Positions 15,552-25,583 of a stretch of DNA of 64,000 nucleotides are shown here, piece after piece; the stretch's first letter is position 1; the number at the start of each line of letters is the position of its first letter. The stretch is from contig JAVBOR010000026.1 in NCBI GenBank assembly GCA_031550325.1, forward strand, positions 1-64,000. Direction: 5' to 3'. Under the pieces are notes generated by a model. It made no database searches, was not told the origin of the DNA, and was given only the letters and a program-made list of their open reading frames with translations. The translations under genes were made by a program, and so were the position numbers. Origin of the DNA: JAVBTT01 sp031550325 (GTDB lineage: Bacteria > Bacillota > Clostridia > Oscillospirales > UBA929).

Positions 15552-17153
15552 TTACTTTATTCTTAAAAATTTCGCAATATTTTCCCCCTTGGGTATTGAC
15601 ATAAGATCGGATTTTGGCAACGCACGTAACAAAAGCACTAAAACGAAATAACATAAACAGCCCAAAAGAATGGCGCCAAGAAGTGAAATGGTGTTGCCCG
15701 TAAAGCGGATGAACAGGAAATAGCTGCCCCGCGCGACAAACGCCATGCCCAATGCGGCGATGAGCGGCTTTATAAAAACCGAGAGCGTGCGCGCGCCTGA
15801 GCGCGTGACGCGCAGGATAAACAGCAGATTGAGCACAGAAATCAGGGCGTAGCACAAAACGGTGCCGATGGGCGCGCCGTTAATGTTGATGGAGGGGTTG
15901 CCGACAAGCACATAGTTGCAGACGATTTTCGCCAGCGCGCCCACCGCCATGGTGGCCACGGGCAGCGAGACAAGTCCAAGACTCTGCAAAATCGCCGAGG
16001 TGAGCGAAACCAGACTGACAAAAATGATGCCGATGGCCAGCGTTGACAGCAGGGGAGCGCCGATGGCGACGCCCTCGGGGTGAGCCCCGTAAAACATCGT
16101 GAGGATGGGGTTTGACAGCACCATCATACCCAGCGCCGCGGGGAAGACCAGCAGCGACGTGACGCGCAGCGAAGAGCGGACGGTACTGACGACAAGCTTT
16201 TGGTTGCGGTTTGTACGCGCCGCCGAAAGAGCCGGGATGATGCTGATGGACAGCGGGATGATGAAGCCCGGCGGGAAGTTAAAAAACGTAATGGCCCAGG
16301 TATACGCGCCGTAAACCTCTTTGGCGGCCTGCTCGGTAAAGCCCGCAGCGCTCTGCAGCCGGCCCAGAACGAGCGATGTGTCAATCAGACTCGTGATGTT
16401 GAGTACCGCCGAGCCGATGGTGATGGGCAGGGCGATTTTGAGCAGTGTGGAGAGAATGCCGCGGCGCGAATGGTTTTGGCGCCCTTCGGGGGCGTGAGGG
16501 CGCTTGACAAAAAACATGTATACGGCGGCGAGCGCTGTGCCGACGCTGACGCCCAAAATGGCAGCCGAGGCTTGTATGTCGATGCCGAAGGACGCGTTGA
16601 CGGCGAGGTGGACGAGCAGAAGGCCAAACGCCGCTTTGCCCGCGACTTCAATGATTTGGGACATGGCCGTGGGCTTCATGTTGCCCATACCCTGATGGTA
16701 TCCGCGGAAAGGACAGATAATGCACACAAAGAAGATCGCGGGCGCGATGGCGCGGATGGGGGCGACGGCGTCCCCGGCGTCGTTCATCCATACGGCGATG
16801 ACCGGCGCGCCAAAAAACATCGCTAATGATCCCACCACGCCGATGACAAAGAAAAGCGTGGAGGCCACGCGGAAAACCTCACGCGATTCCTGAGGACGGC
16901 CCAGCGCTTCGGCCTCGGAGACCATTTTGGAGATGGCCACGGGAAGGCCGGCAGTTGACAGCGCGAACAGCACCGAGTAAATCTGGTAGGCCACCTGAAA
17001 ATGCGCCGAGCCCTCCTGCCCCAAGATGTTTTGAATGGGGATTTTATAGACCATGCCGATGAGCTTGACAAGCCCGGTGGCGATGGCAAGAATCAGCGCG
17101 CCGTGCAGAAAGCTCTGTTTCGCATCCTTTTGGATGCGACGGGATCCGGACAT
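15552..17153 (-). CDS. spoVB: SpoVB/MurJ-like polysaccharide flippase
   Basis: A 533-residue membrane protein of the MVF/MOP superfamily with about 14 helices. It begins HGALILAIATGLVKLIGMVY, typical of SpoVB/YabM proteins that move lipid-linked precursors for spore cortex or peptidoglycan. It is first in the block followed by mazG, hup, rlbA and yabPQ, which matches Bacillus yabM. The start ATG 17153 has only a weak ribosome site. A MurJ role in vegetative cells is the alternative. Confidence 0.9.
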   Translation of the reverse strand: MSGSRRIQKDAKQSFLHGALILAIATGLVKLIGMVYKIPIQNILGQEGSAHFQVAYQIYSVLFALSTAGLPVAISKMVSEAEALGRPQESREVFRVASTLFFVIGVVGSLAMFFGAPVIAVWMNDAGDAVAPIRAIAPAIFFVCIICPFRGYHQGMGNMKPTAMSQIIEVAGKAAFGLLLVHLAVNASFGIDIQASAAILGVSVGTALAAVYMFFVKRPHAPEGRQNHSRRGILSTLLKIALPITIGSAVLNITSLIDTSLVLGRLQSAAGFTEQAAKEVYGAYTWAITFFNFPPGFIIPLSISIIPALSAARTNRNQKLVVSTVRSSLRVTSLLVFPAALGMMVLSNPILTMFYGAHPEGVAIGAPLLSTLAIGIIFVSLVSLTSAILQSLGLVSLPVATMAVGALAKIVCNYVLVGNPSININGAPIGTVLCYALISVLNLLFILRVTRSGARTLSVFIKPLIAALGMAFVARGSYFLFIRFTGNTISLLGAILLGCLCYFVLVLLLRALPKSDLMSIPKGENIAKFLRIK

Positions 17154-17229
17154 TCAACCACTACCTTACCCAATATCAACTTGCCGCGCAAACAACCGCA
17201 GCCGCACTGCAACCATATGACTCCCAAAG

Positions 17230-18504
17230 CTAAAAAATGCAGGCCGCCTTGCGCGCGGCGTCCATCACCCGCTCGCGGTCGATGGTGGGAAATTCGCCAT
17301 CTTCATAGAGAACGCGCCCGCGCACCATGGTCATCCGGACATCGCTCCCGCGCGCAGTGTAAACCAGATGGGAGGAGACGCTGTAGCAGGGGGTGAGATG
17401 CGGTTTGTCGAAGTCAAGAAGGACAAGATCCGCGTCAAGCCCGACCTCAATGCGCCCGGTCTCATTGCTGCGGCCGGCTGCCGCCGCCCCGTTTTGGGTC
17501 GCCATCGCCAGAACGTCGCGGGCAGTGACCGCACAGGGGGATAGCTGCGCCATGGCGGCAAACTTGAGTTCCTCAAACAGGTCATGGTTATTGTTGGAGG
17601 CCACGCCGTCGGTGCCGAGGGCGACATTGACGGCGCCGCGCAGCATCGCGGGAATATCGGCAACGCCCGAGGACAGCTTGAAGTTGCTGACGGGGTTGTG
17701 CACGGCGGTCACGCCGCGGCCCGCCAAAAGAGCCAGATCGCCTTCCTCAATGAACACGCAGTGCGCTGCCACGCCGCCATGGGGCCAAAGCCCGGCCTCA
17801 CAAAGCACCTGCACAGGGGTTTTGCCCCCGTGGCGCTGCCTGCACTCCTCGTGCTCGCGCCTTGTCTCTGAAATATGAATGTGCATGCGCAGGCCCTTTT
17901 CGGAGGCCAGCTGCGCCATGGGTGCCCAGAGCGCGCCGGTTGACGTGTATTCGGCGTGCACGGACGCGTCGATGCGGATCAGGCCGCGGTCGTGTCCATG
18001 CCAGCGCTCGGCAAGTCCGGCCGTCTCATGATAGGCGGCGCTGTCGGGCCAGCTGAAGCCCTCGGGCTGCACGCAGCCACGTGAAAGGTTGGCCTTGACC
18101 CCCGCCGACGCCACAGCCTCGGCCATGGCGTCGCAGTGGTCATACATGTCGATAACACAGGTCGTTCCCCCGGCAAGGCACTCCATGAGACTAAGCAGGG
18201 TGCCCACGCCGACAAGCTCGTCGGTGAGTTTGGTCTCTGCAGGCAAAATGTGGCCGAACAGCCAATCCTGCAGGTTGAGATCATCGGCAAAGCCGCGCAA
18301 AAGCGACATGGGCAGATGGGTGTGCGCGTTGATCAGCCCCGGAATAAGCACCATATGCGGGCGGGCGATGACACGCCCGGCCTTTTCCGTGGGCTGCTCC
18401 GAGCCGACATAGGCGATTTTGCCGTCCCGAACGCCGACGTAGGCCGGGGAGAGCACGGAGCCGTCGGGCATAAGCGCCGACACCCCGGAAAACAACATAT
18501 CCAT
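17230..18504 (-). CDS. mtaD: 5-methylthioadenosine/S-adenosylhomocysteine deaminase (amidohydrolase)
   Basis: Metal-dependent deaminase of 424 residues. Metal and catalytic motifs: NAHTHLPMSLLRG, HAEYTS, HIHISETRREHEE, AHCVFIEEGDL and GTDGVASNNNHDLFEE, in the order of the MtaD/TrzN group. The C-terminus (LDADLVLLDFDKPHLTPCY) is the small beta-sandwich domain. The start codon follows the punA stop directly (TAAATG), so the two are translated together. This pairing suggests salvage of adenosine-type compounds to inosine types and then to bases. Confidence 0.9.
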   Translation of the reverse strand: MDMLFSGVSALMPDGSVLSPAYVGVRDGKIAYVGSEQPTEKAGRVIARPHMVLIPGLINAHTHLPMSLLRGFADDLNLQDWLFGHILPAETKLTDELVGVGTLLSLMECLAGGTTCVIDMYDHCDAMAEAVASAGVKANLSRGCVQPEGFSWPDSAAYHETAGLAERWHGHDRGLIRIDASVHAEYTSTGALWAPMAQLASEKGLRMHIHISETRREHEECRQRHGGKTPVQVLCEAGLWPHGGVAAHCVFIEEGDLALLAGRGVTAVHNPVSNFKLSSGVADIPAMLRGAVNVALGTDGVASNNNHDLFEELKFAAMAQLSPCAVTARDVLAMATQNGAAAAGRSNETGRIEVGLDADLVLLDFDKPHLTPCYSVSSHLVYTARGSDVRMTMVRGRVLYEDGEFPTIDRERVMDAARKAACIF

Positions 18505-19326
18505 TTACATGGTCTCCAAACAGCGTAATATCAATTGGGAAAACTTCTTTTTCGAGGCCTCGGAGGTGTCGAGAACCTCCTGCTCGCTCAGCTCATGGGC
18601 CTGAAGTCCTGCCGCCATATTGCAAATGAGCGAAAAGCCCAGGATGCGCATGCCCGCGTGGCGGGCGGCAATGACCTCGGGAACCGTGGACATGCCCACG
18701 GCGTCTGCGCCTAAAAGGGCGGCGACGCGGATCTCGGCGGGCGTCTCGTACTGAGGCCCCTGGAAGTACATGTACACGCCCTCGCGCAGGGGAACGCCGA
18801 CAAGCTGCGCCGCCGTGCGCGCGACGTCCTGGAGCGTGGGCGTATAGGTGTGGCTCATGTCGGGAAAGCGAGGGCCGATCGCCGAAAGGTTCGGGCCGCG
18901 CAGCGGAGACTGATCGGACAGCTTGATGTGATCGGTGATCAGCATGATGTCCCCTGGCGTGAACGCTTTGTTGACGCCGCCTGTGGCGTTGGTCACGAGC
19001 AGGGTGTCGGCGCCGAGCATGCTGAGCGCGCGCACGCCGTGCGCCGCCGTCAAAAAGTCATAGCCCTCGTAGTAATGAAACCTGCCCTGCATGACCGCCA
19101 CGCGGCGTCCGGACAGACGCCCAAAAATCAGGCGTCCCTGGTGGCCGGGCGCGGTCGAAACGGGAAAGCCGGGGATGGTGACGTAAGGGAAGTAGACAGC
19201 GTCTTCGCAGAGGTCGCCCAGCGCGCCCAACCCCGAGCCGAGGATGAGGATGATTTCCGGCGCGAAGGGGATTCGGTCGCGCAGGTACGCGACGCTCGCG
19301 TCAAGCGCTTTGGCGTGATCATCCAT
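18505..19326 (-). CDS. punA: Purine nucleoside phosphorylase (class I, trimeric)
   Basis: Cleaves inosine/guanosine with phosphate to base and ribose-1-phosphate. GSGLGALGDLCEDA, GHQGRLIFGRLSGRRVAVMQ, GRFHYYEGY and TNATGGVNKAFTPGDIMLI are the class signatures, with GPQYETPAEIR and GMSTVPEVIAARH later. Length 273 aa is normal. It partners with mtaD downstream. Ribosome site before ATG 19326 is weak and lies in the end of the zinc-ribbon gene. Confidence 0.95.
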   Translation of the reverse strand: MDDHAKALDASVAYLRDRIPFAPEIILILGSGLGALGDLCEDAVYFPYVTIPGFPVSTAPGHQGRLIFGRLSGRRVAVMQGRFHYYEGYDFLTAAHGVRALSMLGADTLLVTNATGGVNKAFTPGDIMLITDHIKLSDQSPLRGPNLSAIGPRFPDMSHTYTPTLQDVARTAAQLVGVPLREGVYMYFQGPQYETPAEIRVAALLGADAVGMSTVPEVIAARHAGMRILGFSLICNMAAGLQAHELSEQEVLDTSEASKKKFSQLILRCLETM

Positions 19327-19330
19327 GGCG

Positions 19331-19726
19331 CTATTCCATTGACGTGCCGCAGTATCGGCAGTAACGATCGTCTCGGCTCAGCTTCTGGCTGCACTTTGCG
19401 CAGATTTTGATCTGCTTGAGCTCGTTGATGCGCTGGTTGATCTCCTGAATCGCGTTTTGGTCCTTGTCTACGGTCGCCAGAAGGTCGTCAACGCTGTCCG
19501 TGTCGGTGTTGGGGTCAAGGTGGGCGCTGTACACAAGCTGGCCGATGCTCTGCATGTTTTTGTTGATGTCGTGCTGCAGGTCGCTTATCTGAAGATTCAA
19601 CCGCGTGATCTCCCACATGTCGCTGGCTTTTTTGCCGGCGGTGTCCAGCGTGCGGCCGGCAGCCTCTCCGGCGATTGAGGCCGTGGATTTGACCTTTTCC
19701 AAAAAGTCTTTTACAGTGTTTCCCAT
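19331..19726 (-). CDS. Zinc-ribbon protein with coiled-coil N-terminus
   Basis: A 131-residue protein. Residues 1-105 are helical, with heptad-like spacing (WEITRLNLQISDLQHDINKN, then QEINQRINELKQI). The end is a C4 zinc ribbon, CAKC and CRYC. ATG 19726 has AAAGGAGG upstream; the longer frame crossing the preceding intergenic region is not coding. Such proteins are common in Clostridia with no known role. It is separated from the kinase by a long hairpin. Confidence 0.8.
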   Translation of the reverse strand: MGNTVKDFLEKVKSTASIAGEAAGRTLDTAGKKASDMWEITRLNLQISDLQHDINKNMQSIGQLVYSAHLDPNTDTDSVDDLLATVDKDQNAIQEINQRINELKQIKICAKCSQKLSRDDRYCRYCGTSME

Positions 19727-19778
19727 TCTCTTTTCCTCCTTTGAAAATGTTGAATCGAAGAGCGCATCGCCTCGCGCC

Positions 19779-19861
19779 GCGAGAATAAGCCTGCCGCTGC
19801 GCGAAAATGCCGGTCGGCTTCGCCGCCCCTGTTTTTCGCCTCCGCTTGGTCTTATTCTCGC
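19779..19861. repeat. Long structured inverted repeat
   Basis: Outer arms GCGAGAATAAG/CTTATTCTCGC are an 11-bp perfect match. Inner arms GCGAAAA/TTTTCGC and a GGC-TTC-GCC apex nest within, giving an 83-base hairpin with internal loops. It fills the gap between the kinase-like gene and the zinc-ribbon gene. With no T-run on either side, an RNA processing site, a structured RNA or a small mobile repeat are all possible. Confidence 0.6.
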
Positions 19862-19886
19862 TGCTCGGCGATTCGGCTCTTCTTTT

Positions 19887-20822
19887 TTACAATACTCCGC
19901 CGCCGATGAACTCACGCAGCAGGGACTTGACCGACAAAAGCGATATATCGATTGCCGAAAAGGCCTCCAGGCAGGGCCGCACCTGCCGCAGCTCATCCAG
20001 CCGCTCCACGGTTTCGGGCACTTCGGAAAACAGCGCAATGGCGTGGTCGCGCAGTACGGGCGTCTCGTACGCCAGCGCCGTGTCAATGGTGATGTCTGCA
20101 AGGTGCTTGTAGGGGGAGATGTAGAGCTTCTCTCCGCGTCTGACATTGGCCCAGAGCTGCATTGTGCGCGCCGCGTCCCAGCCGCGGAAATTGTCGTCGC
20201 GGATGATGCGGCGCACCAGGCGCAGCCATGTTCCCTTAAAAAACAACTCGCCATTTCTGCGAATGTTTGAGCGCGCGGAGACGTAAACGCGGGTGGCGGC
20301 GACGTCGCCCTTGAGCAGGGCCGGATTCAGCGCGTGGATGCCCTCAAAAATGGCGACCTCTTCCGAGCGCAAGCGAACAATTCGTCCCGGATCCTCGGCG
20401 CGCATCTGCCGCGTGAAGTCATACCGGGGCATCTCAACCTCATGGCCCGAGGCGAGCGCGGTGAAATGTCGCGTCAGCAAGGGAATGTCCAGACAGTCGG
20501 GCGACTCAAAGTCGATGTTGCCGCGCTTGTCTTTGGGGTGCGTCTCGGGGTTCAGGGTCAGAAAGTAATCGTCCATGGACAGGACATGCGCGCGGATGCC
20601 GATGTAGCTCAGCGCAAGCCCGAGCTTGCCGGCCGTGGTGGTCTTGCCCGACCCGGAAGGACCGGCCAGCAGGACGACGGGACGCCGGGTCGAGTGGGTG
20701 GCAACGGCGGCGGCAGCCATAGCGAGGTTTGTATTGAGCGCTGCGTCGCACTCGGCCAACAGCCCCCTGGGATCGTTGACGGCGCGGCGGTTTATGTCGT
20801 TAAAGTCAAAGCTGATCGCCAT
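19887..20822 (-). CDS. Uridine kinase-like P-loop nucleoside kinase
   Basis: A 311-residue kinase. The P-loop GPSGSGKTTTAGKL starts near residue 54. SMDDYF, FEGIHALNP and the Arg-rich lid VRRIIRDDNFRG follow the uridine kinase/phosphoribulokinase pattern. It resembles the C-terminal domain of the clostridial TGS-type nucleoside kinases but has no TGS domain. The likely reaction is phosphorylation of uridine or a related nucleoside. AAAAGGAG precedes ATG 20822. It lies 18 bases after hemZ. Confidence 0.83.
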   Translation of the reverse strand: MAISFDFNDINRRAVNDPRGLLAECDAALNTNLAMAAAAVATHSTRRPVVLLAGPSGSGKTTTAGKLGLALSYIGIRAHVLSMDDYFLTLNPETHPKDKRGNIDFESPDCLDIPLLTRHFTALASGHEVEMPRYDFTRQMRAEDPGRIVRLRSEEVAIFEGIHALNPALLKGDVAATRVYVSARSNIRRNGELFFKGTWLRLVRRIIRDDNFRGWDAARTMQLWANVRRGEKLYISPYKHLADITIDTALAYETPVLRDHAIALFSEVPETVERLDELRQVRPCLEAFSAIDISLLSVKSLLREFIGGGVL

Positions 20823-20840
20823 GTAACGGCTCCTTTTCGA

Positions 20841-22277
20841 TTATAATGCGGGGTTTTGGGACGAAAATAAATCTTCCTGCCGCCAAAATTGATCCAAAAG
20901 CGCCAGGCTGCGATCCAGTTTATCACAGTCGGATAAGTATTCCAAGGGAAACTTGGCATGGCAGACGCGCTCGATACGCCCCGTGCGGCCCTCGACGAGC
21001 TTGCTCGCGCCGCCCGCGCCAACCGCCACCACGGTGTGAAGCTCTTCCATCATGCACAGATTGTAGAGGCCGAATTTTTCGTCTTTGCGCCAGCCCACGT
21101 TTTCAAACCCGCCCGACATAAACTTCTGCCTATAAAGGTAATAGGGGGCGTATCCGGCGCGGCGCAACGACTCGTCCGCGAAAGAGAGCATCTCGCCGAC
21201 GCCCTGAGCCGACAGGGAGTCATCGTTTTCAAAACGCGAGCCCTTCTTGACGCTGAGGGTGTGTACCGTCACATGCTCCGGGGCCAGAGCGAGGATTTGC
21301 TCAAGTGTGCGGGAAAAACCCGAGGGCGTGTCCCCGGGAAGCCCGGCGATCAAATCGGTGTTCAGGCACGCGAAGGAGGCCTCTCGCGCCAGCGCAACGG
21401 CCTCAAACACCTGTCCGGCCGTGTGCCGGCGTCCTATGGCCCGCAGAAGCTCGTCGGACAGGGTTTGGGGGTTGACACTGACCCTGTCTACGCCGCGGCG
21501 CTTGAGGATAGAGAACTTTTCGGCGCTGACCGTATCGGGCCGGCCGGCCTCTACGGTGAGCTCGCGCAGGGCGCTCAGGTCAAAATGCCCGAACAGCGCG
21601 CCGAGCAGCGCGTCAAGCTGGGCGGCGGACAGCGTGGTGGGGGTTCCCCCGCCCACATATAGGGAGACAACGCGGCGGCCGTGCTTTTTGGCCAGCGCGC
21701 CGGTGCGCGCGATTTCGTCGAGCAGCCGCTCCAGATAGGGGGCGATCAGCCCGCCGGACTTTTCCACGTCGCTGGACACAAAGGAGCAGTAGGCGCAGCG
21801 CGAGGGGCAAAAGGGGATGGACACATAGAGCGAAACGTCATGCGCGCGCAGGCTATCGCGGACGCTGCCCGCGGCGCGGGCGCACTCGGCGGCCATCAGC
21901 GCGCGGGAAGGGGAGACGTGATAGCGCTCCCTGAGCGCGCGGGCTGGATCTTTGCCCGCGTCGGCGAGTTTCAGCGCGAGTTTGGCCGGACGGATGCCCG
22001 TCAGCGAGCCCCAGGGCGGCTGCTCGGGAAGAAGAGGGCGCGCCGCCGCGTAAAAGCTCCGGCGCAGACCGTGGTCAACGGCGCCGCCCTCGGCCAAAAC
22101 GCGCGCCACCCCTCGGGAGGACTGTCCATGGAGCGTGATGACGGTGACACAGGTGAGAAATTTCTCTCCCCGGTGCAGCGAGGATACGGCCTCGCCGGCC
22201 TCCAGACGGCCAAAGTAGTTAAAGAGCGCCTGCTCCACGGGCCAGCGCCGGTCGTGTCCTGTGAGGATAAGCTTCAT
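20841..22277 (-). CDS. hemZ: Radical SAM coproporphyrinogen III oxidase-like protein HemZ
   Basis: Oxygen-independent coproporphyrinogen dehydrogenase-type protein. The 4Fe-4S radical SAM motif is C157xxxC161xxC164 in PFCPSRCAYCSF. GGGTPTTLSAAQLD and the C-terminal HemN-like domain follow. The N-terminal 145 residues (MKLILTGHDRRW to AHDVSL) are the HemZ-specific extension. Length 478 aa is normal. Overlaps the preceding hydrolase by 4 bases. Whether the cell makes haem is not shown by this window. Confidence 0.92.
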   Translation of the reverse strand: MKLILTGHDRRWPVEQALFNYFGRLEAGEAVSSLHRGEKFLTCVTVITLHGQSSRGVARVLAEGGAVDHGLRRSFYAAARPLLPEQPPWGSLTGIRPAKLALKLADAGKDPARALRERYHVSPSRALMAAECARAAGSVRDSLRAHDVSLYVSIPFCPSRCAYCSFVSSDVEKSGGLIAPYLERLLDEIARTGALAKKHGRRVVSLYVGGGTPTTLSAAQLDALLGALFGHFDLSALRELTVEAGRPDTVSAEKFSILKRRGVDRVSVNPQTLSDELLRAIGRRHTAGQVFEAVALAREASFACLNTDLIAGLPGDTPSGFSRTLEQILALAPEHVTVHTLSVKKGSRFENDDSLSAQGVGEMLSFADESLRRAGYAPYYLYRQKFMSGGFENVGWRKDEKFGLYNLCMMEELHTVVAVGAGGASKLVEGRTGRIERVCHAKFPLEYLSDCDKLDRSLALLDQFWRQEDLFSSQNPAL

Positions 22278-22909
22278 TCGCTGAGAGCCTCCAGCATGTT
22301 GGCGTTGTAAACGCGTTCACGGGCCAGGGTGGTGGACACGTCGTGCCCCGGATAGACAAGCTTGTCGCCCGGGAGCGCTGCCAGCCGGCGCAGGGAGGCC
22401 AGCATGTCCTGATAATTTCCGCCCGGAAGGTCGCAACGGCCGCAGTCGTCCTCAAACAGCGTATCCCCGCTGTAAAGCGCGTCGCCGCAGAGAAGGCAGC
22501 AAGAGCCTGGCGTGTGGCCGGGCGTGTGCAGCCAGGCGAAGGAGGTGTCGCCGAGGGTAAATGAATCGCCCTCGGACGCCTGCTTATCGGCCGAAAAGTT
22601 CAGCCCGCGCCCGATGCCGACTTTGGACAGGGACAGCGAGGAATGGCGCAGATGACCCGCGTCAAGCGCGTGGATGACAATGAGCGCCCCGGTGGCCGAG
22701 CGCACCTCGGGCGCTGCCAGCACGTGGTCAAAGTGGCCGTGGGTCAGAAAAATGAACTTCGCGTCAAAGCCCTCGTCCCGAAGCAGGGCCAGAATGCGCT
22801 CGGCGTCGTCGCCCGGGTCGATCACCGCGCACTCGCGCGTTCTCTCATCGGCCACGATGTAGCAGTTGGTCTGAGCGGCCCCGACCAGAAGCTGTCTGTG
22901 TATCGTCAT
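22274..22909 (-). CDS. MBL-fold metallo-hydrolase (glyoxalase II-like)
   Basis: A 211-residue metallo-beta-lactamase-fold hydrolase. LTHGHFDHV supplies the HxHxDH-type ligands, followed by HTPGHTPGSCCLL, GDTLFEDDCGRCDLPGG and PGHDVSTT. This is the short glyoxalase II-like group common in Firmicutes between dtd and hemZ. It overlaps both neighbours by 4 bases, indicating coupled translation. Substrate unknown. Confidence 0.92.
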   Translation of the reverse strand: MTIHRQLLVGAAQTNCYIVADERTRECAVIDPGDDAERILALLRDEGFDAKFIFLTHGHFDHVLAAPEVRSATGALIVIHALDAGHLRHSSLSLSKVGIGRGLNFSADKQASEGDSFTLGDTSFAWLHTPGHTPGSCCLLCGDALYSGDTLFEDDCGRCDLPGGNYQDMLASLRRLAALPGDKLVYPGHDVSTTLARERVYNANMLEALSE

Positions 22910-23378
22910 CGCAATCCCTCCGCAGTCTTTTTCGTCCGAGCAGCCCTGGAGTCGATCAGCAGGGTGACCGGGCCGTCATTTTGAGAGAAAACCTGCATCT
23001 CGGCGCCAAAAATACCCGATTCCACCACAAACCCCTCGCGGCGGCAGAGTGTGATGACGGCCTCATAGAGCTCGGCCGCCTGCTCGGGCCGCGCCGCGCC
23101 AGCAAAGCTCGGACGGCGTTGCGACACATCGCCGAACAGCGTAAACTGGCTGACAAGCAAGAGCTGCGCGCCGGTGTCCCTGGGCGAGAGGTTCATCTTT
23201 CCTGAGCTGTCCTCAAAGACGCGCAGACCGCATATGCGGTCCGCCATATACTGAGCGTCCTCCGGAGTGTCGTCTAGTCCTACGCCGAGCAGCACCAAAA
23301 AGCCCTTGCCGATCGAGCCCGCCACCGAGCCGCCGACCTCAACAGAGGCGTTTTGTACGCGCGTGACCACGGCGAGCA

Positions 23379-23379
<1 letters not shown>
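22906..23379 (-). CDS. dtd: D-aminoacyl-tRNA deacylase
   Basis: Hydrolyses D-amino acids (and glycine) mischarged on tRNA. The 157 residues have VTRVQNASVEVGG, the catalytic SQFTLFGD, and ESGIFGAEMQVFSQNDGPVT with the G-P cis motif NDGPVT. Starts at GTG 23379, overlapping the relA stop by one base. Part of the recJ-relA-dtd-MBL-hemZ run. Confidence 0.96.
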
Positions 23380-25580
<2,201 letters not shown>

Positions 25581-25583
25581 GAT

